Shown here: positions 16,369-25,889 of the stretch, piece by piece | Position numbering within the stretch: position 1 is the first letter of the stretch | How the letters are laid out: every line of letters begins with the position of its first letter | Assembly (NCBI GenBank): GCA_002700095.1 | Contig: PACL01000047.1 | Coordinates: 40,261-104,260, forward strand | Reading direction: 5' to 3' | DNA from: Fulvimarina sp. | Lineage (GTDB): Bacteria > Pseudomonadota > Alphaproteobacteria > Rhizobiales > Rhizobiaceae | DNA: 64,000 nucleotides | Program-made: the position numbers and the translations under genes | Notes under the pieces: model-generated | Told to the model about the DNA's origin: nothing | What the model saw: only the letters and a program-made list of their open reading frames with translations | Databases searched by the model: none

Positions 16369-17631
16369 ATGAAAATCGAATTCGCCCTCGTCGCCGGCCT
16401 GCTGGCTGGCGCGATGCCGCACGCCGCCGAGGCGGCCTGGCGCCCCCTGTCGAAGGATGCCATCGAAACCGCGACCTTCCAGGACTGGCAGGCCGCGGTG
16501 GGGGAGCGGGACGCCGTCGCCGCGACGGCGCGCAGCAACGACACCGGTCCCGCCGTCCAACCGGCGGGCGAGATGGCCGAGGCGGCAGGCGCTGCCTCCA
16601 CTGAGGGCGCCGCGCCCGGTTCACCCCTCGCCCTCGACCCGGCCCACACCCAGAGCGTCGCCGTCACCGGCGAGCCGGGTCTCGAAATCGCCACCCCCGC
16701 CTATTCCACCGACTTGCCCGACGAGGCCGGTCTCGAGACGGTCGACGAGCCGAAGCAGCCCGACCCGTTCCTGATCCGGCTGCAGGTCCTGCTCGACCGG
16801 GCCCACGCGTCGCCCGGCGCCATCGACGGCTTCGACGGCGAGAACACCCGCAAGGCCATCGCCGCCTACGAGAAGATGCGCGGCCTTCCCGTCGATGGTG
16901 AAGTCGATCCGGACCTCTGGGTGATCCTCTCCCTCGATCAGGGTCAGGCCACGCGGCTCTACGCGATCAGCCAGGCCGACGTGGAAGCCCGCTTCGTCGA
17001 CCAGATCCCGAACGACTACGGCGAGATGGCGAAGATGGAGTGGCTCGGCTACAAGTCGCCGGCAGAGATGCTGGCCGAGCGCTTCCACATGGACGAGGAT
17101 CTGCTCCTTGCCATGAACCCCGGCGTCGATCTGATGGCCGTCGGCACCCAGATCCTCGTCGCCGACGTCGGCGAGGTTCCCACCGTCAAGGTCGCCCGCA
17201 TCGTCATCGACAAGGAACACGGCGAACTCGTCGCCTACGATGCCGAGGGCAACGTCGTCCTGATGAACCCGGCGACCATCGGATCCGACGAGACCCCCTC
17301 GCCCACCGGCCACCTGACGGTCACCGGCGTCGCCGAGAACCCGACCTACAGCTACAATCCGGCAAAGAACTTCACGCAAGGCAACAATACCGGCGCGCTG
17401 ACCATCCCGGCCGGCCCCAACGGACCGGTCGGCTCGACCTGGATCGCCCTGTCGAAGCCGACCTTCGGCATCCATGGCACGCCGCATCCCACCCTCATCG
17501 ACAAGAGCCGCAGCCATGGCTGCGTCCGGCTGACCAACTGGGACGTTGAAGCCCTGGCGCATCTCGTCCAGCCTTCCGTGACGACCGTCGAATTCCTCGA
17601 AGCCGCCGCGCCGCAGGTCGCGGTCAAATAG
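16369..17631 (+). CDS. L,D-transpeptidase (YkuD) with peptidoglycan-binding domain
   Basis: A 420-residue secreted protein. Signal peptide MKIEFALVAGLLAGAMPHAAEA, then a Pro/Ala-rich linker, then a peptidoglycan-binding helix set (LDRAHASPGAIDGFDGENTRKAI AAYEKMRGLPVDGEV), then the YkuD domain. Its catalytic motif is HGTPHP followed by SHGCVRLTNWD with the active Cys. It forms 3-3 cross-links or anchors proteins to peptidoglycan in the periplasm. The ATG at 16369 begins the signal peptide. Upstream (16218-16368) is AT-rich with TTGTATTGATTGTAT and probably contains the promoter. Confidence 0.92.
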   Translation: MKIEFALVAGLLAGAMPHAAEAAWRPLSKDAIETATFQDWQAAVGERDAVAATARSNDTGPAVQPAGEMAEAAGAASTEGAAPGSPLALDPAHTQSVAVTGEPGLEIATPAYSTDLPDEAGLETVDEPKQPDPFLIRLQVLLDRAHASPGAIDGFDGENTRKAIAAYEKMRGLPVDGEVDPDLWVILSLDQGQATRLYAISQADVEARFVDQIPNDYGEMAKMEWLGYKSPAEMLAERFHMDEDLLLAMNPGVDLMAVGTQILVADVGEVPTVKVARIVIDKEHGELVAYDAEGNVVLMNPATIGSDETPSPTGHLTVTGVAENPTYSYNPAKNFTQGNNTGALTIPAGPNGPVGSTWIALSKPTFGIHGTPHPTLIDKSRSHGCVRLTNWDVEALAHLVQPSVTTVEFLEAAAPQVAVK

Positions 17632-17883
17632 CTTCGATCCGTCCCGGCGAACGGGCGACCTGCGGGCCATCCCGCCGAGCATCATCGATGACAAAGCCTG
17701 AGTGCCCGGTCAGGCTCGGCCGATCATGGCGGCCGACATGGGACCCGGCCGCACCCACATCGGGCGCCATCGGGCGATCGGAATCTGTCTTCCCACCAAG
17801 TCGCTCGGCTTGTATGGGCGTAGTGCCCGGCCCTGCCGAACGGCTTGGCCCGGCGCAGCTGATCGGCGGCGACAGGAGACGGT

Positions 17884-19080
17884 TTGGCGCCAGAGATTTC
17901 CCCGGCCGAGGCGCGACGAATCGCGCTCACCGCCCAGGGCTTCAACGCCCGGGACCGGAACGGGACCGCGACTCCGGCACGGTTGCGCCGGGCGATCGCG
18001 CAGCTCGGCCTCCTCCAGATCGACAGCGTCAACGTCCTCGTCCGCGCCCATTATCTGCCGCTGTTCTCGCGGCTCGGCGGCTACGATCGCAGTGTCCTCG
18101 ACCAGATCATGGTCGAGCGTCCGCGGCGCTTCTTCGAATATTGGGGCCACGAAGCCTCGCTCCTGCCCGCCGGCTGCCATCCGCTGTTGCGCTGGCGCAT
18201 GGAGCGCGCCCGTTGCGGCAAGGGGATCTGGCGCCGGCTCGAGCCCTTTGCCGCCGAGCAGCGCGGGGAAGCCGACGCACTTCTCGCCCGGATTGCCGCA
18301 GAGGGCCCCCTGGCGGCTTCCGACGTCGCGGGCGCGGCAACCGGCCAGGGCATGTGGGTCTGGAGCGACGCCAAGCATGCCCTCGAATGGCTGTTCTGGG
18401 CCGGCCTCGTCGCGGCGGCGCATCGACGCGGCAGTTTCGAGCGGGTCTACGACCTCCCGGAGCGCGTGCTGCCGAGCGCGGTCCTCGATCTGCCCACCCC
18501 GCCGGTCGTCGACGCGCAGCGCGAACTGATCGCCCGGGCGTCCCGGGCGCTCGGCATCGCGACGGCGGACGACCTGCGCGATTATTACCGGCTGCCCGCC
18601 GCCGACGCCGCCCTCCCCATTCGCCAACTCGTCGAGGAGGGAACGCTCAGACCGGTGCGGGTCCGCGGCTGGCGACAGGACGCCTATCTCCACCGCGACG
18701 CGCGGGCCGGTCGCAGGATCGCCGGAGCCGCGCTCATCTCGCCTTTCGACCCGCTCGTCTGGCATCGCAACCGCACCGAGCGGCTGTTCGACTTCCGCTA
18801 CCGCCTCGAGATCTACACGCCGCGGCACAAGCGGGAACACGGCTACTACGTGCTCCCGTTTCTCCTCGACGGCGCCCTGGTAGCCCGGGTCGATCTGAAG
18901 GCCGACCGCCAGGCCGGAACGTTGATCGTGGTCCAGGCCCATCTCGAACCGGGCGCACCGCCACACACACTCGAAGCCCTCATCGACGAGCTTCGCCGCA
19001 TGGCCACCTGGCTGGAGCTGGCGGAACTCGACACCGGTCCGCTCGGCGTCGACGCGGCGGCAGCGTCGCCGGACGGCTGA
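17884..19080 (+). CDS. YcaQ-type DNA glycosylase (winged-helix, AlkZ-like)
   Basis: A 398-residue protein of the HTH_42/YcaQ family: repeated winged-helix modules, IAQLGLLQIDSVNVLVRAHYLPLFSR near the N-terminus (a QxD-type motif in LLQIDSV), FEYWGHEASLLP, and the C-terminal LISPFDPLVWHRNRTERLFDFRYRLEIY. Escherichia YcaQ unhooks interstrand DNA crosslinks and excises bulky alkylated bases. The start is a TTG supported by AGGAG a few bases upstream; no ATG is in a better place. The 252 bases before the gene show nothing else. Confidence 0.85.
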   Translation: MAPEISPAEARRIALTAQGFNARDRNGTATPARLRRAIAQLGLLQIDSVNVLVRAHYLPLFSRLGGYDRSVLDQIMVERPRRFFEYWGHEASLLPAGCHPLLRWRMERARCGKGIWRRLEPFAAEQRGEADALLARIAAEGPLAASDVAGAATGQGMWVWSDAKHALEWLFWAGLVAAAHRRGSFERVYDLPERVLPSAVLDLPTPPVVDAQRELIARASRALGIATADDLRDYYRLPAADAALPIRQLVEEGTLRPVRVRGWRQDAYLHRDARAGRRIAGAALISPFDPLVWHRNRTERLFDFRYRLEIYTPRHKREHGYYVLPFLLDGALVARVDLKADRQAGTLIVVQAHLEPGAPPHTLEALIDELRRMATWLELAELDTGPLGVDAAAASPDG

Positions 19081-19125
19081 CGCCTGCCCTTCATGCCGTC
19101 CCATATCCGCTTGCCCAGCGTTTTG

Positions 19126-19392
19126 TCAGTCGGCGCTCGGCAGCCGCCGCATGGTGAATTCGATCCGGTCGCCCGGCAGCTGCCGCCAGCTCTCGACCTG
19201 CGTCCAGTAGGCGGCTTTGGGGTACTTCTCGAACCACTCGCGCGCCTTCACCCGCGCCTCGCCGCGCTCCAGCGTGAAGGTCTCGCGCACGAAGCTGTCG
19301 GTGCCGGAGGCCTGGCCTTGCGACCGATGATCGCGGGTCCGGCGCAGCTGGCGCTTCAACCCGTCGAGGGGCGGCCTTGCGAGCGGCGACAT
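19126..19392 (-). CDS. conserved small protein beside hemF, function unknown
   Basis: An 88-residue protein from an ATG at 19392 (MSPLARPPLDGLKRQLRRTRDH). Conserved-looking blocks are GTDSFVRETFTLERGEARVKAREWFEKYPKAAYWTQVESWRQL. It is divergent from hemF. Small proteins of this type next to hemF are known in rhizobia as hypothetical proteins; no reaction is assigned. Basic N-terminus, no membrane segment. Confidence 0.65.
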   Translation of the reverse strand: MSPLARPPLDGLKRQLRRTRDHRSQGQASGTDSFVRETFTLERGEARVKAREWFEKYPKAAYWTQVESWRQLPGDRIEFTMRRLPSAD

Positions 19393-19559
19393 GGGGACTC
19401 CGGTGAAAAGCGGGTTTGTCTCGATCTCGGCCCAAGATAGTGTGATCTGGACGAAATAACGAATCGGACGGATCAGGGGCACGGGCCCCGCGCTGCGGGT
19501 CGGTTGGTGCGGGTGCTGCCAGCCGGCGCGCCGGCCGGCCGCCGAAAGTCGGCGAGGCC

Positions 19560-20513
19560 TTGAAAGGGCGCTGCCGATCGTCCGGAAGAACGGATAGAGC
19601 CGCCACGCAAAGACCTGATCTGCCGACGGGCCTGCCGGAGGACATCGAGCACAAGAAGGCGATGGCGCGCGCCTGGTTCGAGGCCCTTCGGGACCGGATC
19701 TGCGCCGCCTTCGAGGCGCTGGAGGACGAGTTCGGCGAGGAGATTTCCGCCGAGCCCGGCCGCTTCGAGCGCACCGAGTGGTTCCGCGACGGCGATGGCG
19801 GCGGCGGCGTCATGTCGATGATGCGCGGCCGGCTTTTCGAAAAGGTCGGCGTCCACGTCTCCACCGTCCATGGCGAGTTCTCGCCGGAGTTCCGCCAGCA
19901 GATCCCCGGCGCCGAGGACGATCCAACCTTCTGGGCGTCGGGCATCTCGCTGATCGCCCACCTGCACAATCCCAACGTTCCCGCCGTCCACATGAACCCC
20001 CGCATGGTGGTGACCACCCGCCAGTGGTTCGGCGGCGGCGCCGATCTGACGCCGACGCTGGAGCGCCGCCGCAGGCAGGACGACGCGGATGCGGTCGCCT
20101 TCCACCGGGCGCTGAAATTCGTCTGCGACCGGCATCGCCGGGTTGCCGACTACGAGAAGCTGAAGGAGTGGTGCGACGAGTATTTCTATCTGCCGCATCG
20201 CGACGAGTCCCGCGGCGTCGGCGGCATCTTCTATGACTGGCTGCATTCGGCCGCCGACGCCGGCGGCTGGGACGAGGACTTCGCCTTCACCCGCGACGTC
20301 GGCAAGGCGTTCCTCGTGGTCTATCCCCACATCGTCCGGCAGAACGCCCCCCTGCCCTTCACGCCCGAGGATCGCGAAGAACAGCTGGTCCGTCGGGGCC
20401 GCTATGTGGAGTACAACCTGCTCTACGACCGCGGAACACTGTTCGGGCTGAAGACCGGCGGAAATGTCCAGTCGATCCTGTCTTCCATGCCGCCGATAGT
20501 TAAATGGCCGTGA
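19560..20513 (+). CDS. hemF: aerobic coproporphyrinogen III oxidase
   Basis: HemF signatures are clear: [103 protein letters not shown]. It oxidatively decarboxylates coproporphyrinogen III to protoporphyrinogen IX using O2, in the haem pathway. About 290 residues from LPTGLPEDI, the usual family N-terminus. No good ATG precedes that motif; the TTG at 19560 after GGCGAGG is the best candidate, so the true start is uncertain. Transcribed away from the small divergent gene. Confidence 0.93.
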   Translation: MKGRCRSSGRTDRAATQRPDLPTGLPEDIEHKKAMARAWFEALRDRICAAFEALEDEFGEEISAEPGRFERTEWFRDGDGGGGVMSMMRGRLFEKVGVHVSTVHGEFSPEFRQQIPGAEDDPTFWASGISLIAHLHNPNVPAVHMNPRMVVTTRQWFGGGADLTPTLERRRRQDDADAVAFHRALKFVCDRHRRVADYEKLKEWCDEYFYLPHRDESRGVGGIFYDWLHSAADAGGWDEDFAFTRDVGKAFLVVYPHIVRQNAPLPFTPEDREEQLVRRGRYVEYNLLYDRGTLFGLKTGGNVQSILSSMPPIVKWP

Positions 20514-20615
20514 TTTATCGTCTTCACCGAAATTTTTACCGCGCCGGTTGAACCACTATATATTTCAGGACGTTTTCCTCCCGTATGAACCAATGAAACA
20601 AATTGGGAGGATCTC

Positions 20616-20810
20616 ATGTACGAACTGGATTGCAGCACGGTGTTTCCGGCTTGCGAGCGCGTCATCCGCGCCGACACCAAGGCCGGCGTCATCCGCCGGG
20701 CGATCGCCCAGGCCCAGGCGCTCGGCATCGAGCGGATCACGCCGTCCCTGATGGATTCGCTGCGCGAGAAGACCATCGAGCGTCCCGAGTCTGACGCCCG
20801 CGCCGCCTGA
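20616..20810 (+). CDS. DUF1059 small protein
   Basis: A 64-residue protein (MYELDCSTVFPACERVIRADTK...), with conserved YELDC and the C-terminal ITPSLMDSLREKTIE. DUF1059 proteins are tiny, often Cys-containing proteins of unknown role. GGGAGG precedes the ATG. The gene stands alone between hemF and a strong terminator; the AT-rich 20514-20615 stretch (TATATATTT) probably contains the promoter. Confidence 0.8.
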   Translation: MYELDCSTVFPACERVIRADTKAGVIRRAIAQAQALGIERITPSLMDSLREKTIERPESDARAA

Positions 20811-20840
20811 GGCACGCGCCCTTCGAAAACGAACGACCCG

Positions 20841-20874
20841 GCGGCGGCATCCTTGCGGATGCCGCCGCTTTCGT
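20841..20874 (+). terminator. rho-independent terminator after DUF1059 gene
   Basis: GCGGCGGCATCC and GGATGCCGCCGC form a perfect 12-base stem around a four-base TTGC loop, followed by TTTCGT. It ends the DUF1059 transcript 30 bases after the stop codon. Confidence 0.75.
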
Positions 20875-21004
20875 GTTCGGGGCATGTCGGTTACCGGTCA
20901 AGCCGACTCCCGCTTCGAGCCTGGCCGGACAGATGCACCAGCATCGCGCCGGCCGCATCGGGCATCGCCTCGTCTTCCCCGATGGCCGCATTAGTTTCGC
21001 GCCG

Positions 21005-21544
21005 ATGATGCCCGGTTCAGGACCCCGCCCGCGACTTCTGCCCGACCGGGCGTTCCCGCCATACGCCTATCTCCCCGGGCGATTTCCGCATCCACTGCGT
21101 CATCGCGAAGGCCACAGCTACGACGCGGAGCCGGACGCGACGGTGCGTGTGGATGCGGCGCTGACGTCGGAGGCGTTCCGATGGGGCGTCGATCTCTTCA
21201 ATTTCGGCTACTATTGGGAAGCTCACGAAGCGTGGGAAGGCTTGTGGCAGGCTTCTCGCGAGGCACCCGAGCAGCGGAGCTTCCTCCACGCGCTGATCCT
21301 CCTCTCAGCCGCTGGCGTCAAGCTGCGGGAGGGAAAGGACGTACCTGCCTTACGGCACACCAGACGCGCCGCATGCCTGCTCCGCACGCTTTCAGACCAG
21401 CGGAACTTCAAGGCTGCGATCGGCATGCCGCCGGAGGAACTCGCCGATCGCGCCGAAGCCGATGCGCTGGCAGGAGCCCGTCTTCACGCCTCCGTATCGC
21501 CGATACCGAGGGCTGCGTTTGAATTCACGCTGGTCCCGAATTAG
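21005..21544 (+). CDS. DUF309 domain protein
   Basis: About 179 residues from the ATG at 21005. The DUF309 core is [22 protein letters not shown] followed by [23 protein letters not shown]309 folds as a helical bundle and includes proteins linked to copper or unknown hydrolase roles; the His-Glu pair in WEAHE is conserved. The first 40 residues are Pro/Arg-rich. It stands between the terminator and the cold-shock gene. Confidence 0.8.
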   Translation: MMPGSGPRPRLLPDRAFPPYAYLPGRFPHPLRHREGHSYDAEPDATVRVDAALTSEAFRWGVDLFNFGYYWEAHEAWEGLWQASREAPEQRSFLHALILLSAAGVKLREGKDVPALRHTRRAACLLRTLSDQRNFKAAIGMPPEELADRAEADALAGARLHASVSPIPRAAFEFTLVPN

Positions 21545-21645
21545 ATGGAGACGATCGAGCAGACTTGCGTCCTTGCCGCAGCCCGTCAATGGTGCACAGG
21601 GCAGGCCACGAGGGTCTGGTCGGAAGGCAGGAAATCGGGAAACAC

Positions 21646-21858
21646 ATGGCTCAGACAGGCACAGTAAAGTTCTTCAACGCGGACAAGGGGTTCGGCTTCA
21701 TCACTCCCGACAACGGCGGCAGTGATATCTTCGTCCACGCTTCGGCTCTTGAACGATCCGGCCTCAGGTCGCTGAACGACGGCGACAAGGTGTCCTTCGA
21801 CACCGAGCCGGACAATCGCGGCAAGGGGCCGAAGGCGGTCAACATTCAGATGGCCTGA
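21646..21858 (+). CDS. cold-shock protein (CspA family)
   Basis: A 70-residue single OB-fold protein. RNP1-like KGFGFIT and RNP2-like DIFVHAS motifs are present, in the order [30 protein letters not shown]. It binds single-stranded RNA and DNA and melts RNA structure. The ATG at 21646 ([10 protein letters not shown]) matches the family start. Its 100-base leader is long enough for the 5' untranslated control seen in cold-shock genes. A clear terminator follows. Confidence 0.95.
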   Translation: MAQTGTVKFFNADKGFGFITPDNGGSDIFVHASALERSGLRSLNDGDKVSFDTEPDNRGKGPKAVNIQMA

Positions 21859-21867
21859 GCGCCAAAA

Positions 21868-21908
21868 GTGGACCGGGCTGTTCATCTTGGGCACCCGGTC
21901 CACCTTTC
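21868..21908 (+). terminator. hairpin terminator after cold-shock gene
   Basis: GTGGACCGGG (21868-21877) and CCCGGTCCAC (21894-21903) form a perfect 10-base stem with a 16-base loop, followed by CTTTCG. It lies 10 bases after the cold-shock stop, and also near the end of the convergent small gene. Confidence 0.6.
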
Positions 21909-21919
21909 GAACAAGGCGT

Positions 21920-22102
21920 CTACTTCTCTTCGCGGGTCTCGGCTGCCTTCGCCACCCGGGCGGCCTTGAGGCGCGCCGATTTATCTACGTCCGCTTTGAC
22001 CCGAGTGGCCTCCAGCTTCTGGGACTTGGTCGTCGTCTTGTCCTCTCGAAGCTGCTTGAAATGCTTATCGGCGCTCGTCCGGGCATCTGAGTCGCTGCTC
22101 AT
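21920..22102 (-). CDS. small Lys/Arg-rich protein, function unknown
   Basis: A 60-residue highly charged protein (MSSDSDARTSADKHFKQLREDK...), predicted helical with many Ala, Lys and Arg and no Cys. Its ATG follows directly on the TAA of the 54-residue neighbour, so the two are probably translated together. Similar short Lys-Ala-rich proteins occur in Hyphomicrobiales without a known role. Confidence 0.5.
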   Translation of the reverse strand: MSSDSDARTSADKHFKQLREDKTTTKSQKLEATRVKADVDKSARLKAARVAKAAETREEK

Positions 22103-22267
22103 TTATTCGCGTTCCTGATGGGGACCGTCTTGATCGCTCGCCTGGGGGCTGGACGCTCCATCGTCTTCCTTCTTCGCGATCTTGGCGTCCAGTTTCGCGG
22201 CCTTCTTCGCGGCCTTGGCTTTGTCGCGTTCCTGACGCTCCATGTTGAAGTTCGGCTTTCTGGCCAT
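22103..22267 (-). CDS. small Lys-rich protein, function unknown
   Basis: A 54-residue charged protein (MARKPNFNMERQERDKAKAAKKAAKLDAKIAKKEDD...). AGGAGA lies at an ideal distance before the ATG at 22267. It is followed with no gap by the 60-residue gene. The repeated AKKAAKLDAKIAKK pattern suggests a helical nucleic-acid or ribosome contact, but this is inference. Conserved small proteins starting MARKPNFxxERxxRxKAKA are common in rhizobia. Confidence 0.6.
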   Translation of the reverse strand: MARKPNFNMERQERDKAKAAKKAAKLDAKIAKKEDDGASSPQASDQDGPHQERE

Positions 22268-22312
22268 TCTGTCTCCTGAGGTGTTGCGGCCCCTGTTCTT
22301 GGCAGGGGGCCA

Positions 22313-22461
22313 GAGCATGATCGGCGAAAAGGGGAACGGTGTCCGGGAGAAATCATGCAGCAAGAAGAGGATGGAGCGGGATGTCGATCGAAGCTGATCT
22401 CATCCCGCCCTGGAGCATGATCCCGAAAGGTGGCTTGCCGGCTTTCGGAAAAGAGCATGCG
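22313..22461. repeat. three-hairpin rhizobial palindromic intergenic repeat
   Basis: A cluster of inverted repeats: GCATGAT at 22315-22321 with ATCATGC at 22352-22358; GCGGGATG at 22376-22383 with CATCCCGC at 22401-22408; and GCATGATCCCGAAAG (from 22414) with CTTTCGG and GCATGC near 22442-22460. Elements of this GCATGAT-CCGAAA-TTTCGG-ATCATGC style are scattered in many Hyphomicrobiales genomes as non-coding palindromes. It occupies most of the gene-free gap 22268-22572. A shorter relative is at 51801. Confidence 0.65.
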
Positions 22462-22572
22462 GAACAAAGATCCTGAGCGGTGTGGCGATTCGAAGAAAGG
22501 CCATCCCAGTCGAGCGAACCGGCGACGGTTCAGCCAGCGGCCCCCTCAACGCTTGGCCTGCCGGATGGAGCC

Positions 22573-22755
22573 TCATCGCTGGGTTTTCAGATAGTCCTTC
22601 CCCGCACGCGTCGGATACCATTTCGAGTCGCGGCGTTCGATGAAGCCGAGCTTGGTAAGATCCGGAATCAGGCCGGTGTTTGGGTGATCCGCGGGTTCGC
22701 GGATGAGTCTGGTCAGCAGCGACCGACTTTCGGCCGTCATACGCGCCAAAGCCAT
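22573..22755 (-). CDS. small protein with winged-helix-like repeat, function unknown
   Basis: A 60-residue protein starting [21 protein letters not shown], ending [19 protein letters not shown]. The pattern (helix, [12 protein letters not shown] turn, [11 protein letters not shown] wing) resembles a winged-helix DNA-binding unit such as those in MarR-like proteins, but it is too short to be sure. AAGGAT precedes the ATG. Isolated, on the strand opposite to the neighbours upstream. Confidence 0.5.
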   Translation of the reverse strand: MALARMTAESRSLLTRLIREPADHPNTGLIPDLTKLGFIERRDSKWYPTRAGKDYLKTQR

Positions 22756-23120
22756 ATCAATATCCTTTCCGGAAGTGACCGCAGATCGCCCCGCCTTACC
22801 GCCGGTGCGACGGAAGCGGCTCGCTTCAGTCCTATTTCTATCGCTGAGCGGGGCAGCGTTGGGACGACCGATGCCTGTCAGGGCAGGTCTGCGCGTCGAT
22901 CGAGGCGGAATGCTCGACGCCAAAAAACAGGCCGGGCCGATGCACAGGCTGGACGAACACAGGCTGGATTGCCTGCTCCGGACCATGACAGACATGGTCC
23001 GGATCGCTCACCGACGATGGGCCCTGACTTTCGGCTGCGCGCCGCCGCGACGTTGGCTTTGCACCCGGGAGCTGCCGGGCGGGAGGGGCTCGCAGTTCTC
23101 TTCTGAACGAAGCCGGCTTG
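22756..23120. other. gene-free stretch with a 9-bp inverted repeat
   Basis: I see no supported gene between the 60-residue protein and tRNA-Arg. A perfect inverted repeat CCGGACCAT / ATGGTCCGG with a 7-base loop lies at 22978-23002, about 120 bases beyond the tRNA 3' end. No T-run follows on either strand. Confidence 0.4.
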
Positions 23121-23197
23121 TGGTGCACCCGACAGGATTCGAACCTGTGACCTTCGCCTTCGGAGGGCGACACTCTATCCAGCTGAGCTACGGGTGC
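23121..23197 (-). tRNA. tRNA-Arg (anticodon CCG)
   Basis: Read on the minus strand: acceptor arm GCACCCG pairs with CGGGTGC, T-arm contains GGTTCGAATCC, and the anticodon loop is CTCCGAA giving anticodon CCG. The D-arm is TAGCTCAGCTGGATAGAGT. The discriminator is A and CCA is encoded (23121-23123). 77 bases including CCA. Confidence 0.97.
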
Positions 23198-23539
23198 AGT
23201 CCGGCGCGAGACGCCGATTTTCCAGCTGCCGATCCCCTACCCGATCTGCGGCGCGCCGGCAAGGGAGAGTGAGGCAGAAGGTTCGAGTTTTCGCATCGGC
23301 CGGCCCGCGATCCGTTGTTTCGGGTCCGGCGACCGACGGATCGAACGGCACCGGGTCGCGAGGCCCACGCCAATCAGGCGGCAAAGCTTCGATCGAGCAA
23401 TCGATCTCGTCGCGACGCCAGATCCCGAAGAATTCCTGCGACGCGACCGGGCGGCATCGCCGATGCCGCCCCTCATTGCACCTGGGACGAAGCCCGCCCC
23501 CGGCGCGATTCGGCCTCGGGAGCCGCCAGGCGGTCCGCT
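23198..23539. other. gene-free stretch between tRNA-Arg and hppA
   Basis: No supported gene. A GGCGGCATC / GATGCCGCC hairpin at 23450-23470 lies about 70 bases past the hppA stop on its own strand and may act as its transcript end, though no T-run follows. Confidence 0.35.
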
Positions 23540-25690
23540 CTACTGATGCGCCAGGATCGCCAGGAGCAGCAGCGCCACGATGTTGGTGATCTTGATCGCC
23601 GGGTTCACCGCCGGGCCCGCCGTGTCCTTGTAGGGATCGCCCACCGTGTCGCCCGTGACGGAGGCCTTGTGGGCGTCGGAGCCCTTCATGTGGCGCACGC
23701 CCGCCGCGTCGACGAAGCCGTCCTCGAAGGATTTCTTGGCGTTGTCCCAGGCGCCGCCGCCGGAGGTCATCGAGATGGCGACGAAGATGCCGGTGACGAT
23801 GACGCCGAGCAGCATGCCGCCGACCGCCGAGAAGGCCTGGCTCTTGTCGGAGATCACATAGACGGCGAAATAGACCACCACCGGCGCCAGCACCGGCAGC
23901 AGCGAGGGAACGATCATCTCCTTGATCGCCGCCTTGGTCAGAAGATCCACCGCCCGGGCATAGTCCGGCCGCTCGGTGCCGGCCATGATGCCGGGCTTCT
24001 CGCGGAACTGGCGGCGCACCTCCTCGACCACCGAGCTCGCCGCCCGGCCGACCGCCGTCATCGCGATGCCGCCGAACAGGAACGGGATCAGGCCGCCGAG
24101 CAGGAGGCCGACGACCACATAGGGGTTGGTGAGGGCGAAGTCCGGCTGGACGCCGCGGAAGTATTGAAAGCCGTTGCCGGCGTCGGCCTGTTGGATGAAG
24201 TACTGGAGGTCGTAGTTGTAGGCGGCGAACAGCACCAGCGCGCCGAGGCCGGCCGAGCCGATGGCATAGCCCTTGGTGACCGCCTTGGTGGTGTTGCCCA
24301 CCGCATCCAGCGCGTCGGTGGACTTGCGGACATCGGCCGGCAGACCGGCCATCTCGGCAATGCCGCCGGCATTGTCGGTGACCGGGCCGAAGGCGTCGAG
24401 GGCGACGATCATGCCGGCGACGCCGAGCATGGCGGTGACCGCGATGCCGGTGCCGTAGAGGCCGGCCAGCTGGTAGGTCGAGATGATGCCGGCGACGATG
24501 GCGATGGTCGGCAGCGCCGTCGCCTCGAGGGACACCGCGAGGCCCTGGATGACGTTGGTGCCGTGGCCCGAGACCGAGGCCTCGGAGATCGAGCGCACCG
24601 GCCGGAAGCCGATGCCGGTGTAGTATTCGGTGATCCAGACGATCAGCCCGGTGACGGCGAGGCCGACGATGCCGCAGATGAACAGGTTGAGGCCGTTGAT
24701 CGTCACGCCGGCCGAGGACTGGCCGATGTCGCCGAAGCCGACGGTCGCCCAGGTGGCGATGCCGAGACCGACGATCGACAGCAGCGTCGTGACCCACAGC
24801 CCCTTGTAGAGCGCGCCCATGATCGAGCCGTTGGCGCCGAGCCGGACGAAGAAGGTGCCGATGATCGAGGTGACGATGCAGGCGCCGCAGATCGCCAGCG
24901 GATAGAGCATCACGCTTTCGGTCACATTGGAGCCGGCGAAGAAGATCGCGCCGAGCACCATGGTGGCGACGACGGTCACCGCATAGGTCTCGAAGAGGTC
25001 TGCCGCCATGCCGGCGCAGTCGCCGACATTGTCACCCACGTTGTCGGCGATGGTCGCCGGGTTGCGCGGATCGTCCTCGGGAATGCCGGCCTCCACCTTG
25101 CCGACGAGATCGCCGCCGACGTCGGCGCCCTTGGTGAAGATGCCGCCGCCGAGGCGGGCAAAGATCGAGATCAGCGAGGCGCCGAAGCCGAGCGAGACGA
25201 GCGCGTCGATGATCGTGCGATCGGCCGGCTGGAAGCCGAACCAGGAGGTCAGGGCGAAGAAATAGAGGGTGACGCCGAGGAGCGCCAGGCCCGCGACCAG
25301 CATGCCGGTGATGGCGCCGGACTTGAAGGCGACGGAGAGGCCGAGGCCGAGCGAGCGGGAGGCCGCCTGCGCGGTGCGCACATTGGCCCGAACCGAGACG
25401 TTCATGCCGATGAAGCCGGCGAGGCCGGAGAGGATCGCCCCGATGGCGAAGCCGGCCGCCGCATAGAGGGACAGGAGGAACCAGGTCAGCGCGAAGACGA
25501 CGACGCCGACGATGGCGATGGTCGTGTACTGCCGGGCGAGATAGGCCTGCGCCCCCTCGCGGATCGCGCCGGCGATCTCCTGCATGCGCGCCGAGCCCTG
25601 ATCGGCAGCGAGGATCGAGCGGGTCGCCCAGATGGCGTAGACGATCGCGAGCAGCCCGCAAAGGGCCACCACCAGTAGAATTGTCGGCAT
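23540..25690 (-). CDS. hppA: membrane-bound H+-translocating pyrophosphatase (K+-independent type)
   Basis: A 716-residue protein with about 16 membrane segments. The pyrophosphate site is seen in [37 protein letters not shown] and a second Asp-rich loop near the C-terminus ([27 protein letters not shown]). [15 protein letters not shown] carries Lys where K+-dependent enzymes have Ala, which marks the K+-independent H+ pump. It couples pyrophosphate hydrolysis to proton export across the inner membrane. The gene stands alone. Confidence 0.96.
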   Translation of the reverse strand: MPTILLVVALCGLLAIVYAIWATRSILAADQGSARMQEIAGAIREGAQAYLARQYTTIAIVGVVVFALTWFLLSLYAAAGFAIGAILSGLAGFIGMNVSVRANVRTAQAASRSLGLGLSVAFKSGAITGMLVAGLALLGVTLYFFALTSWFGFQPADRTIIDALVSLGFGASLISIFARLGGGIFTKGADVGGDLVGKVEAGIPEDDPRNPATIADNVGDNVGDCAGMAADLFETYAVTVVATMVLGAIFFAGSNVTESVMLYPLAICGACIVTSIIGTFFVRLGANGSIMGALYKGLWVTTLLSIVGLGIATWATVGFGDIGQSSAGVTINGLNLFICGIVGLAVTGLIVWITEYYTGIGFRPVRSISEASVSGHGTNVIQGLAVSLEATALPTIAIVAGIISTYQLAGLYGTGIAVTAMLGVAGMIVALDAFGPVTDNAGGIAEMAGLPADVRKSTDALDAVGNTTKAVTKGYAIGSAGLGALVLFAAYNYDLQYFIQQADAGNGFQYFRGVQPDFALTNPYVVVGLLLGGLIPFLFGGIAMTAVGRAASSVVEEVRRQFREKPGIMAGTERPDYARAVDLLTKAAIKEMIVPSLLPVLAPVVVYFAVYVISDKSQAFSAVGGMLLGVIVTGIFVAISMTSGGGAWDNAKKSFEDGFVDAAGVRHMKGSDAHKASVTGDTVGDPYKDTAGPAVNPAIKITNIVALLLLAILAHQ

Positions 25691-25889
25691 GCCGTTTCCT
25701 CACTTGGTCGCCGGCGCTTCAGGCCGACGACGATCCCATTGTCGTTCTTCGATTTTGTCGGTCTTGCAGTCCTGGCGTTCTTGAATGCCGGCCGATCTTG
25801 CTCCCCCACGGCCTTGGCAAGCCGAGGTTATATGAGCGCGTCGCCGCGTCAAGCGCAGCGAAGGGATGGGATCCCGGCGGTGGGAAGGG

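Noticed and set aside
23315..25678. Long plus-strand open frame opposite hppA
   Set aside because: The peptide is low-complexity Asp/Gly/Arg/His, typical of antisense frames of GC-rich membrane protein genes.
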